Shown here piece by piece: positions 1-11,601 of a stretch of 64,000 nucleotides of DNA. The first letter of the stretch is position 1. Each line of letters opens with the position of its first letter. Below the pieces are notes generated by a model that was not told where the DNA came from, did no database searches, and saw only the letters and a list, made by a program, of their open reading frames with translations. This stretch comes from Acanthamoeba lenticulata (taxonomy: Eukaryota; Discosea; Longamoebia; Acanthamoebidae): positions 1 through 64,000 of the forward strand of contig NAVB01000910.1 of NCBI GenBank assembly GCA_002179805.1, given 5' to 3'. Position numbers and translations under genes: made by a program.

Positions 1-1
1 G

Positions 2-1183
<1,182 letters not shown>

Positions 1184-1510
1184 GCGCACTCTGGGTGTTG
1201 GTTGCTCTTCTTTCCTTGTGCTCTCGCAGCACTCGTAAAAAATGCAATCCCTGTTTCATTACAACTCGCCCAAACAATCGCTTTCTTTCTTCGCTTCTTT
1301 CTTTACCGTTGCTGAGAACTGGGTCCAAACGATGCGTCCAACACTCTTCTCACGCTGCCTTGTACGCGCCGTACTGTTGGACGCGCAGACCACTATGGCG
1401 CACGGCTTCTCTAATTCTCTGCAAAAAAAAGAAGAGAAAAGAATTTTAAAACAGAAAACCACGGCGGCGAACCCCGAGAGCCACGTGTAGTTCTGAATGA
1501 TCGCTGCAAG
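1184..1510. other. intergenic region after actin
   Basis: This 327-bp stretch between the actin stop and the next start is T-rich at first (probable actin 3' UTR) and has an A-rich run near 1420-1450. Open frames on both strands lack family resemblance. I see no RNA gene or clear regulatory site. Confidence 0.6.
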
Positions 1511-2677
1511 ATGAATGCATTCATCAAATTTGCGGCCTGGCTCACCTACATCTTTCTCCATCTAGCTCTTCCTCTCTACTCCTGTCTTCGATGGCGCCTC
1601 CTTCCTCTCACTCTTCAATATCTGCAGTACTTCCTCTTTTATGGCTTCGACGGAATCGACTTGCGCGGGGTGCAGCACACCACGCGAGGGCTGGGCAAGG
1701 TGCCCGAACACATTGCTTTCGTCTTCGATGAGCGGGACTCCCAAATCGCTTCCAGCCGAGGTCTCAAGCGCATCTCATCCCTCATTTGCTGGGCCATTGC
1801 CGCAGGGATTCCCCACATCTCCGTTTTTGATAGCAAGGGTACACAACTCTCTTGTTATCGCCTCACCGGATGCTGTGCCCGTTCGGCCCTAATAAGATTT
1901 TTTCTTCTCAGGGATGCTCAAGGCGAGCGCGCAAGAGCTGATCACCGAAGTGGAAGCGTCGCCCTTCCTCGGTGGCGTTTCGCGAGTAGGCCCAACGTCG
2001 GATGAGGAGAAAGAAGAGGTCGAGGGTGGTGAGGATAGCGAAACCAAGGGCAGGCGCCGCAACGGGGAAACCGCCACCAAGGGCGGCAGCCTGTTCCGTC
2101 TGGAGGCCAAGCATTGCCGCCACCACCGGTTCCACGCGACGAAGAACGGCCCAGAGGGCCACGCCTTCAGCGTGAAGCTGCTCTCTGCTGACGACGGTCG
2201 GAAGGACATCATCAACACCGTGCAGGAGCTGTGCCGCAAGGGCGTCGATCCTGCCGATCTGACCGTCGACTCCTTCCAGAACGCTCTCGCTGGTTTGGTC
2301 TTCTCCGTTTGTGCGCTTGCACCGCGAGCGACGCTGCTTGGCCTAACCGCTGCTTTTGACAGGGTTCGGGGGTCTGCCTGATCCCAACCTCATGCTTAAG
2401 TTCGATGGCACCGCTGTCATGCCGCTGTTTCCCCCTTGGCAGCTTGCCCTCACCGAAATCCTGTACAACACCGACCTCCCTTCCCGTCCATCCCAACATC
2501 TGGACGATTCATACAATAATGCGTTGCTCAACTTACACGGCCTTGGCTACGTCTCTCTCTCTCTCTCTCTCGCGCGCGCTGCACAGGGAAGTGGGCACGA
2601 TGGGGGACGTGACGTGGCTCAATTTTTGGGATAGCCTGCGGTGGTACTCCCGCTCCACGCAACGCTTCGGCAAGTGA
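1511..2677 (+). CDS. NUS1/NgBR-like subunit of dehydrodolichyl diphosphate synthase
   Basis: Non-catalytic partner of cis-prenyltransferase, which makes the dolichol precursor at the ER membrane. Four exons (1511-1838, 1912-2292, 2363-2462, 2587-2677) join in phase to 299 codons plus stop. The N-terminus carries hydrophobic segments (residues ~5-45). Next comes a cis-prenyltransferase-fold region with LGKVPEHIAFVFDE and AAGIPHISVFDSKG, then PDPNLMLKF and PPWQLALTEIL, and finally a C-terminus ending QRFGK. This matches the RxG motif that NUS1 proteins contribute to the shared active site. The catalytic subunit's Asp motif is absent, as expected for NUS1. Choosing donor 2463 for intron 3 makes the C-terminal spacing match the human protein without an insertion. 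Confidence is high for family, moderate for exact exon ends. Confidence 0.88.
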
Positions 2678-2796
2678 ATGATCCATCCCTTGGAATTATT
2701 GAACCTATTACAAAGTAGTATCACCAGCGGGCATTCCCGCTGGAACACTGGCGGTTCGTCCAGCCGTTGGTGAGCTTAATTCAAGACGCCCCCAAG

Positions 2797-2827
<31 letters not shown>

Positions 2828-2908
2828 AAGCATACGGCCGCCTCTTGGAGATCTCCAAGAAGACAACAACAATAATAAAAGTAGCAGCACTTACATAACG
2901 TGATGGGG
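2678..2908. other. convergent intergenic spacer with GA microsatellite
   Basis: The spacer lies between the 3' ends of the NUS1-like and RasGEF genes. It contains a GA-dinucleotide run at about 2798-2830. On the minus strand a strong GTAAGT donor-like site at about 2890 follows the chosen RasGEF stop, so an alternative 3' exon cannot be excluded. Confidence 0.5.
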
Positions 2909-5630
2909 TCAGGCGATCGGATGAGATCGGCCAACGTTACTGGGCTCCAGTGCACGCGACATGGCATCGAGCTCATCCTCCGACACCGTGGGCAAGTTAA
3001 GCAGCAGCCTTTGGATCTGGTGCACTGTCGTGACGCGGAGGTGTCAGTCAACCTTTGTCCTGGCCTTTGTCTACGTCGTCCATCATCGTCGGCGCACATA
3101 CCTGGCTGGTAGTTGTAGGTGAGTTGCTGGTACTGCTGCAGTTGGTTGGCAATGACGTTGTAGATCTGGCTCCTCTTGGTAAAGTTGATGAGGTTTGTTT
3201 TTTGCTTGGGGTCAGGGAAGTAATTGGGCTGCTCTCCGATCATCACCAAATCAGTCAAGTAGATGCCCCTGAGAGCGTGTCGATGCCGTCAGCGTTTCTC
3301 CACTCATCATCGAAAAGGAGTCTGCTCAGCAAGCAGATTAACGCACAAAAAGGGGAAGCAGGGAGGATTGCAGTTGGCCAAGGCCTCTCGCATTGCTTTG
3401 AATTGGGAGAAGGGCTGCGTCAGCTTTTCCACCTCATTCAGGATCTGTGTACAAGGGAGGGGTTATTAGTCTCGGGTAGGGGAGGGGGCACACGAAGGAG
3501 GAGTCACCTGGGTGTAGCGCTCCGTTAGCGCTTCCTTTGTGTAGCGTAGTCGCCAGATGGGCTGCTGTGCGAAGGCGCCAGCAATCGCTTGTATTCCGGA
3601 AAAGTTGTTCATAGCCCGCAGGTGTTGCACCACGTTGAGAAATCGAGTCCACATCTTTGCCCTCGACTTGATCGTTTTCTTCTCGAGAATGCTTAGTGCC
3701 ACCCAGTAGGAAACCTTATTCACTCGCTCGGCCAACCGGCCAACGTTTGGCGCTCGGTGCTTGAGGTGCGGTTTCGTCCATGCCAGGTTCAACAGTTCAG
3801 AGGGCTGCACAGAAAAGGAGGGGAGATGAGGATAAGTGGGAGCTTGTCGCAAGGAAGCATCTCTGATGTTTGCACCTTGATCTGCTGGAAGATCTCAAAG
3901 TCTATGAGGGTCATCTGTCGCGCCAGCTCAAGCTCGTCCACGTCGTGGAGTGAGAGGTTTGGTGAAAAGATAATTTTCATGACGTCATCGCTGATCTGGG
4001 GCTCTGGTGGTGGTTCCCGGTTGGTCTTTGCCATGTTGGGTTGCCAGCCCTGGAAAAGAGAGAGAGAGAGAGAAGGGACACAAACTTAAGTGTAAAGCTC
4101 ACAACTAAGTACTGCTGCCGCTGCTGCAACATGCACCTTTCGAATACTCTTTTCTAGGGCTTCCCGGCTCTTGGCCGCCAGTGATCCTTCTGCCGTCTGA
4201 ATAGCAGCACAAACGTGCGTCACAATAACAGAAAGGAAAGAGTTGTAGAAGATAGAAACACACACCTTCTGTTCTAGCCATTTGTTCAACTGCTCCAGCA
4301 TACGTTCATCAAAATCAGCCGGGTAGTGGTCAAGCCATTTCTTGAGAGCGCCCACGACCCGCAGTTGAACGCAAATTCTGCTCGTGCGTGCTTGGTGAGC
4401 TTAGCGCAGCCATGCATGAGCTCGGGTGGGCACTTCACCTTCTGTTGTCGTCGTTGGGATACTTCGTGGGCGGCACTTCATAGCGCTGGAACAGCTTCTC
4501 CAACAGCTTTTGGGGCGTGGTGAAGGACTGGTAGGTCATCAAGAAAGTCTTTGTCGCGGTTGGGTCTGGGGGGGCGAACGAAACAGACAGGAGTTTGTGC
4601 GCACGTTTCAGTTGTAACTCAGAGAACGAGTGGCACAAACCTGGCGTTTTCTCCGCGGTGAGCTTTTCTACAAGCTTGTTCAAGGTGCCGTAGGAGATAT
4701 CCTCGCCAATCTTTATCACATTCCCTTCTTCCGGCTCATCCCAAATGTTGACGTCCTGCTTGTCTGGAGGCAGGAGCGTCAGCAAAGGCCTACTAGCAAA
4801 CCCAGTTCACTGTGTGCGGTACCGTCTGGCGCGATGAGGCCCAAGTCGGACAAGTGGGCTTCAAGTATCTCCATCTTGTTGGTTTGTGAGTCGAGTGGGT
4901 CGGGAGCTGCAACGAGAACATAAGCTATTTGGTGATGCCATTGAATTGGGCAGGGGGCAGCACCAAGAAGCACGTCATAAACTGTCTCAGAGTGTTGGAT
5001 CGACTTTTTGAGGTAGTATCTCAGCGTGCAACACTCGATGCCCGGATCCTCATCTGAGAAGGAAGGTGTCAGGAAGACATGGGTTGAGGACTGTTAAACA
5101 GCAATAGCGGATAATAGCCTTACATTGAATTCCGCACTCTCGCTCAAGAGTAAGGAGAGACTCGGTGTAACCATAGTGGTGCAGTGCTTGCATGACCAGC
5201 TTGAAGTAGCAGGACCGCATGGTGGCCTCTGCTCCGTCTGCTAGAGGCTGGTGAAGCTCGGCAAACGTGGTAGCTCGCAGCAAGGGGAAGAGCCGCTCTC
5301 TAAGCTCCTTTATCTGGGGGTTGCGCTGCAGCACGGTCTTTTTCCACAGTGACCTATCGACCTCATTCGTGGTGCGCGCGTGAGCAGTGTTGGGGCTGCT
5401 CGGGGTTGTGGCTGGCTCTGTAGTTTGCGGTTGTGACTGCTGTTGCAGTGGAGGAGGTTCTGCCGGCGAAGCTCTGGGGCGCAACGCCTGATCCCTGCTG
5501 CCCTGCAGCGGACCTGCAAGAGCGCTAACAGTTGGTAGATGCCCAAGAGGGAACAAGTCAAGGAAAGGGGTGAAGTACTGGTGTTCCACGAGCTGCGGCG
5601 AGGTGAGGGAAAGGCAGTAGACCAAGACAT
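2909..5630 (-). CDS. LisH-domain Ras guanine nucleotide exchange factor
   Basis: Activates Ras-family GTPases by GDP release. Read on the minus strand with about ten introns. Exon 1 is 5630-5579, then 5513 onward, and the phases of the first eight junctions were checked. Order of parts: a short Ser/Pro start, a Gln/Pro-rich stretch, a LisH motif (ALHHYGYTESLLTLERECGI), a RasGEF N-terminal (REM) domain from about IGEDISYGTLNKLVEKL through TKTFLMTYQSFTTPQKLLEK to RMLEQLNKWLEQK, then the CDC25 catalytic domain (LARQMTLIDFEIFQQIKPSE, LAWTKP, NNFSGIQAIAGAF, GIYLTDLVMIGEQPNYF). It ends shortly after RALEPSNVG, the usual end of a CDC25 domain. LisH suggests dimerisation, as in several Dictyostelium RasGEFs. 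It is one of three RasGEF genes in this window. Start and stop are inferred. Confidence 0.9.
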
Positions 5631-5901
5631 CTTATAAACGAGCAGTCCCGCTGCGCGCAACAAGAAACGCCTTCCTCCCTTGCCAGGTCCAGCGAACAGA
5701 CAGACTTTACCAAACCGGACAACTCTTTTTGGTTTTCGTAGCCCGAACCGCGGATCACGTTTTCCCGGCGAAAGCCATCAAACCCGAATTTCCCCTGGAG
5801 GCGCTGGGACGAGAAATGGGATGGCAGCTCGGTCAGCCAAACGTTTTTTGTTCCTCCTGATTCATCTTTAAACGCAACCCCACAGTAGCACCACGCAGAA
5901 G

Positions 5902-8900
5902 ATGAGAAGCGTACTCGTCTTTCTGGTGGCCTACACGGCGCTTTGCCTTGTGTACACGGCTTCGGCTAAGCCTCCACTCACGATCCTTGATCCCACCAAC
6001 GCCTTGGATCAGACCCAGTACCAAATTGGTTCGTTGTGTTTTCCTTGATCTTCCCCACAAGGGAGACTCACGTGGGACGTACTCTTGTGAATCAGGTGCC
6101 GGCATCTATGACATCACTGGTCCCGCAGGTACTTTCCCTTCATTCTTGTCCTTCATCAATTGTATTCTCACCCCTCCTCCTTTTCTCCCCTTTAGCCCAA
6201 GTTGGCATGATGGTACGTACCTCTTTTTTTTGCAGGATGCGTGCGCTGGCTCACTAGAGTGGAACGCGTCGTTATAGGGCTACGCCATGGCCAACCAAAG
6301 CACGGCTGGTGCGTCATGAAGAAGAACCGTGCCCTTCATTTTGCTTCTCGTTTGGAAGCTTCCTTCGCCTTTCGCGTTTTCTTTTCTATTTTTATTTCCA
6401 CTCGAGGAAGAAATTCCCTGGCTGACCTCCTGAGTTCTCAGGCGTGCACTTCAGGCTGAGGGCTCGCGCCTTCGTCATCTCGGACGGCACCAACCGAGTC
6501 GTTTTCGTCAGCACCGACTCGTGCATGATTTTCACCTCTGTGAAGAGGGAAGTTGTGTTGGCCCTCCAGCGCAAGTATGGCAACTTGTACAACCAGGACA
6601 ATGTATGTCTTTGTAACCACGTGACTCGCTTGTGACGAGTGCACCTTCTGCTACACGTTCTTACGCGCTTCACGCATACAGGTGATGCTCAGCGGCACCC
6701 ATACCCACTCTGGGCCCGGCGGCTATGCTGAATACTCCATCTACCTCATGACCACGCTCGGTTTCAACAAGGACAACTGGCACACGATCATCGACGGCAT
6801 TGTGAACGCTATTTCTGCGGCTCACGAGAGCGTCAAGCCGGGCCGTATTTTGATCAACCAGGGCGAGCTGCTCGACTCTAACCTCAGGTTTGTTCTCCGT
6901 TCCTTTGCTATGTTGGTCCTTAGCGTTGACGCTTTGGCCATGCAGCCGCTCGCCTTCGTCCTATCTGCTCAACCCGGCTGAGGAAAGGGCCAAGTACAAA
7001 TATGACGTCGACAAGGAAATGACCCTGCTTCGGTGCGTCTTCTTCCCTCCCATTGGATAGCGTGAAATTATTCAATAGCTCACGTTTGATTGGTACATTG
7101 GGGGGGGGATTACGCGCCAGGTTTGAGGATATGAACGGCAAGGAGATCGGTATGGTCAACTGGTTCGCCGTGCACGGCGTGTCTATGACCAACCAGAACC
7201 GACTCATCAGCGGCGACAACAAGGGTTACGCTTCCTACGCTTTCGAGAAGTACAAGAATGGACCCGGCGTGCCTGGCATGGGTCCCTTCATTGCCGCCTT
7301 TGCGCAAAGGTACTCTCAGAACCTTCTCTTTCAAATCTTGTGTGTTAGCTACGTAGGGGTCTTACGTCATTCTTTCCTTTCGCGCAGCAATGAGGGAGAC
7401 GTGACGCCCAACACCCGGGGCGCCTTCTGCAACAACGGCATGCCGTGTGACTTCGCCCACTCGACTTGTGGTGGTTACTCGGAGGGCTGCCATGGCTACG
7501 GCCCGGGCAAGGACCAGTTCGAAAAGTAATACGTTACTAGTATCAAACTCTTGCTTTTCCCGACGCTCGTTTACTGACGTGTGATTTTGTACGAAACCAG
7601 CACCAAGATCATTGGAAACAATCAGTTCAAGAAGGCGCTTGAGCTCTACGAGAACGCCTCGCAGCCCGTCAGCGGTCCGGTCCAATTCGTCCACTCCTTC
7701 GTCAACATGCAGCACGTCGAGGTCCAGCCGGCCTTCACCGGCTTGTCTGCGCGTACGTCAGCAAACCTTGTGGAGGGGTTATCCATCCCTTCCAACGGGC
7801 ACTGACATTGGAATTCGATTGGTCCCACGATCACAGCTGTGTCCACGTGCGTTGGTGCGCTCGGTGACGGCTTCGCCGGCGGTACCACGGACGGTCCCGG
7901 CGACTTCAACTTCAAGCAGGGCACCAACAGCTCGAGCACCAACGCCTGGTGGAACTTCATTGCCCACTTCCTGTCCGAGCCTACCAACGAGGACATCAAG
8001 TGCCAGTATCCCAAGGTGCGTGTTGAGCATTCCATTCACACGTGGATACAATTGGCACGCTCCGGTTAACTGGTGACCCTACATCAGCCGATCCTATTCA
8101 ACTCGGGTTCCATTGACTTGCCGGCGCCGTGGACCCCTCGCATCCTCCCGCTCCAAGTGTTCCGCGTGGGCCAGCTCGTCATCATCGGCGTGCCCGGCGA
8201 ATTCACCACCATGTCCGGCCGTCGTCTGCGCAACGCCGTGCAGCAGGTCATGACCAAGCACGGTATGACCAACGGCATCCCCGTGATCGCTGGCCTGGCC
8301 AACGCCTATTCGCACTACATTGCCACTTATGAGGAATACCGTGCGTCTCCCTTCCCCGCTTCTCCTTCACTCTTTTCTTCTTCTTCTTTTGCTGATTGGA
8401 CGGAGCGTAGAGGCTCAACGATATGAGGCCGCCTCGACTCTGTACGGCCCTTACACGCTCGCCGCCTACCAGCAGCTCTACAGCTCCCTCACGGACGCCA
8501 TGCTGTCGGGCACTCCGGTGCCTCCGGGTCCCACTCCGCCCAACCTCTATGACCGCACAGTACGGCAGTCCTTTCCCTCTAGCCCATTGTCGAGGAGGAG
8601 GAGGAGGGGGGAGCTAGGGCTAAAATGACTCTTTTGGTTTGTGCAGTTCACTTTCCAGCTGCCCGTTGTAGAGGACTCGGCTCCGGGTGCGTTCGGTCAA
8701 GTGGACCAGGACGCCAAGCCCTCGTACTCGCGCAACAGAACCGTCACGGTCTCCTTCTGGGGCGCCAACCCGCGCAACGACTTCAGGTAATGCATTTTTA
8801 CATAGTTACTTTTTTGTTTCGAGGCTAAAAGAGCTTGGAACAACAGGACCCAGGACACGTTCCTGACGGTGGAGCAGCGCCAGAACGACGGCAGCTGGAA

Positions 8901-9165
8901 GGTGATGCTCGTCGACGGCGACTGGGACACTCGCATGTACTGGGAGGAGGTTTGGCTCATCCAGTCCCGTATCACCATCACGTGGGACATCGCTCCTGAC
9001 ACCCCGCCTGGTATGCGCCTGCCTATCCCTTTTTGTCCCACGCCTGTCGCTAACACGCCGTACGTACTAGGCTCGTACCGGATCAGGACCTTCGGCAAGT
9101 CGAAGGACCTCCTGGGTTACTACACCCCCTACGTGGGCACCTCGAGGGTCTTCACGGTCATGTAG
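5902..9165 (+). CDS. neutral ceramidase, secreted
   Basis: Hydrolyses ceramide to sphingosine and fatty acid. The start at 5902 gives a signal peptide (MRSVLVFLVAYTALCLVYTA then SA/K). About twelve short introns split it. Family blocks in order: AGIYDITGPAG, the zinc-ligand motif SGTHTHSGPGGY, NWFAVHGVSMTNQNRLISGD, the amidase hexapeptide region, a Cys-rich stretch, FVNMQHVEVQP, GVPGEFTTMSGRRLR, GLANAYSHYIATYEEY, and a C-terminal immunoglobulin-like region ending SRVFTVM. The nucleophile hexapeptide, GDVSPN in the human enzyme, reads GDVTPN here (codon ACG at ~7404), so the catalytic Ser is replaced by Thr. The rest of the active site looks intact. It could be a less active or altered-specificity enzyme. 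The family call is very secure. Confidence 0.93.
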
Positions 9166-9327
9166 ACGTCCTGGATGTCGCGCACACTGGCTCCTTGGCA
9201 CAGTTTAAAACGTTTTGTGCATCCTCCTCATTAATATATGCAGCTTCGTTAGGCAGTTTGTCTGTGGTCTGAGTAAAGAAGCGGAAAGCGTGCGCTCAAG
9301 GAAATCGCAGCTCGTCCCGCAGGTTGT

Positions 9328-9898
9328 TTAGTGCTGCTTGTAGAGCTGGAAGTAGTCGCTGGCGTAGCTTTCTGAAAACTGCAGAGGGAAGTCCTCATCA
9401 GCGCCATTGAGGGCCAGTGTGAGCTTTCTGCCCTTGCCCAGAGTCTTGGTCACCGCGAAGAAGCCTGTATGAACTTCGCAGTGAGGTGCTCGTTTCTGTA
9501 CAACTGGAAACTGAAGTCGTACCGCGATAGTGCACTTGCGCGCTCTCTGTGTAGTGGGTCAGGACTATCTTACCATCGCTTGTGGCCCTAACTGAACCGG
9601 ACAAGGAAACAACCTGGCCTCTGCGAATACGAGAAGGACGTCATTCTCGATTATGCGTGCCAGCAGGGTGTGATAGGGTAGAGATTTACCCCTGGGGGAG
9701 ACAGGCCGAGGAGAAGGTGGTCCCGTTGTTGACGAATGTGAACTGGCAGGAGGTAGCTTCTGCGCATGCACTCTTGGAGCCCTTCCACGTACCATTCAAA
9801 CCAAAGATATCTTTGGCTCCTGATACGCCGGTAAGAGACAGGGCTATAAGGGCAAGAACTGAAAGAGCCCACAGCAAGTTGTTCTTGTGCCCCTCCAT
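9328..9898 (-). CDS. small secreted protein of unknown family
   Basis: Three exons on the minus strand join in frame to a protein of roughly 145 residues. The start at 9898 gives a clean signal peptide (NNLLWALSVLALIALSLTGV then SGA), cleaved near residue 30. The mature part begins FGLNGTWKGSKSACAEATSC, which resembles the first strand of small beta-barrel proteins. It contains two N-linked glycosylation-type sites (NGT) and a small number of Cys. The last exon ends QLYKQH. Introns have normal GT-AG ends: one opens GTAAATC after LPQG and one opens GTACGAC. I do not recognise a family; a lipocalin-like or lectin-like fold is only a guess. Its start is 91 bp from the divergent BORCS8-like gene, so the two share a promoter region. 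Confidence 0.7.
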
Positions 9899-9989
9899 CA
9901 ACGTCTCTTCGTGGGGGAAACAGGAAGACAGGAAAAGAAAATGAGGAAACAAAGTAAAAGAAAACAAAGAAAGCAAATCGACATCGCAA

Positions 9990-10713
9990 ATGAGCACGAC
10001 GAGCGCTCCTTCAGTGGTGCCCATGACTCAGGTGGAACGACCACCAGGTAGGCCACTTCTGGATTCAGACACAAAAGACAAGGTCATTAAAGGTAGGTTT
10101 AGTCAGCACCCGCTCTAGAGGGGGGGGGGAGTGCAGAGTGCTCACAGCTTGCTTGCACAGTGGCCAAAAGCTCATCTGACTTCTTGACTCGCGTTGCGAA
10201 TGAGCCATCACTGGGTCTGTACCACGTACAAGATCATGTTCGGCGTTCCGTCCCCAAGTTTGTTGACATCCAAGTACGGTTTGAGCCTCATGCACCCTCG
10301 CTGGGCTCGACTCTCGCTCTTGCCCCCCTCTCGCTGGCGACTGCCGTGGGCTGAACCACTGGAATGGAACAGAGGGACATGCAGAGCACGCATCAACAAA
10401 TGGAAGAAGCGATACTTGACGTAGACTACTCCCTGGCCACGGTGAAAAGCCTGCATGGCCTTCCCACCTTCAAGACTATCCAAGAGCTTATGAACACGTC
10501 AATAGCTCGGCTTCAAAAGATGAACCAAGCCAAGTGCGTGAACCATTCTCTTTCTTCTTTTGTACACTTTCGTTCGTCTGACGGCTATCCAGGTTGCAGC
10601 GAGAGGGCATCGCGGCGCAGCGATCCCACACGGTGGCGACGGCCTACTCCTTCTCGACGGCACAGAAGCCCGCCAAGCAGATCGCCACCGAGCTACAGTT
10701 CAAGCGATTCTGA
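9990..10713 (+). CDS. BORCS8-like subunit of the BORC lysosome-positioning complex
   Basis: Small subunit of BORC, which in animals recruits the Arl8 GTPase and links lysosomes to kinesin. Four exons (9990-10047, 10161-10273, 10373-10533, 10593-10713) join in phase to 150 codons plus stop. The core ANEPSLGLYHVQDHVRRSVP closely follows the human BORCS8 core, and it continues with a matching acidic/helical segment (QRDMQSTHQQMEEAILDVDY, then SLATVKSL). The protein length is similar to the human protein with an added C-terminal tail ending LQFKRF. The conserved core is cut by an intron, so no single open frame contains it. The divergent partner is the small secreted protein gene. Family identity is well supported; function in amoebae is inferred. 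Confidence 0.85.
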
Positions 10714-11058
10714 GAGCCTCCATCGATGGACACCCAGAATACTTTATCCGCCTCCTCGTGCATTCCTATGCCTACCCGGCCTGGCACGCAGCTGCTCCGT
10801 CCGTGTACAGTCAGCAACAAGGAAAGGGAAGCCTTTTTGTTTTCTTCTTCTTGCTCGTTTTCCCTTCGTGCAGGTTCCACAGAAGGCGGTTGGAAAACTC
10901 GCTGAGCAGCCGCGTAGTGCCGTCTAACTGGCCGACCTGGCGGGTGCGCTCCACAGCTCCCGTCACACCTGCACGAAGCTCCCGCTTCTGTGTTTCTTCT
11001 TTCAAACGCATGTACATTCAAAACGCCCACAACTAGAAACACCTGTAAGCCACAAGCC
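10714..11058. other. 345-bp interval without a confident gene
   Basis: The interval lies between the BORCS8-like stop and the next plus-strand start. A minus-strand open frame (11017 to about 10870) beginning MYMRLKEETQKRELRAG is amphipathic and charged, but I could not extend it into a convincing spliced gene or match it to a family. Confidence 0.4.
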
Positions 11059-11400
11059 ATGATGATTCGACAGAGGAGCGGCCAGATGATACGCACGTTG
11101 TCCGTGATGGATGGCCCCAGGCAGGGGCTGTGGGCTGTGGGACAATTCCCCAGGCCCCACCAACGTTACGCCTCGACTTCCACTACTACTTCGACCACCA
11201 CCTCTGCTCGTGTGCAGCAGCCAGCGGGTGAGAAGCCACGAGCAGAGGGCGCCCAAGGGACGGACCAAGGCTCCGTCACCGACCTTCGACGCTTCGCTGA
11301 GGGGGACCAGGTCATCGGCACACGAGAGGGGTTCGACGACACGCCTTTGGCCTATCCGCTTCCTCTTGAGCGACTAGAGGGTGGGAGCGCCACGGACTGA
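11059..11400 (+). CDS. small protein with possible mitochondrial presequence
   Basis: Uninterrupted frame of 113 codons from ATG 11059. The first ~45 residues are rich in Arg, Ser and hydroxylated residues with almost no acid (RQRSGQMIRTLSV ... PHQRYAST), which fits a mitochondrial targeting sequence. A Thr/Ser run follows, and then an acidic, probably exposed tail (SVTDLRRFAEGDQVIGTREG) ending GGSATD. I do not recognise the family. An in-frame upstream ATG exists at 11011 but would add an unlikely leader; 11059 has two ATGs in tandem. The neighbouring RasGEF ends 200 bp away, convergently. Confidence 0.5.
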   Translation: MMIRQRSGQMIRTLSVMDGPRQGLWAVGQFPRPHQRYASTSTTTSTTTSARVQQPAGEKPRAEGAQGTDQGSVTDLRRFAEGDQVIGTREGFDDTPLAYPLPLERLEGGSATD

Positions 11401-11601
11401 GAGAGCAGGTACTGGAACAAGAGAGGGTCTTCGTTAAATTCGTCAGGACGCTTTTGTGGTTTAGCCTGCGGGCATGACGCATGTTTGGGGTGGACAAAGA
11501 ATGAAACATGAACAGCAGCACAGCGTGTAAACTCTTTACTGTACAAATTGCTCGATGACTCCACGATTCAACGACTCATAGTGTGCAATGTAGCGGAAGG
11601 C

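Noticed and set aside
2551..2586. Very short (36-nt) alternative intron in the NUS1-like gene
   Set aside because: Donor at 2463 gives an intron of normal length and the exact family spacing to the C-terminal RFGK; the short intron would leave a 30-residue insertion.
10811..11017. Minus-strand frame MYMRLKEETQKREL...
   Set aside because: Amphipathic and perhaps coding, but no splice model or family match and it overlaps the BORCS8-like 3' end.
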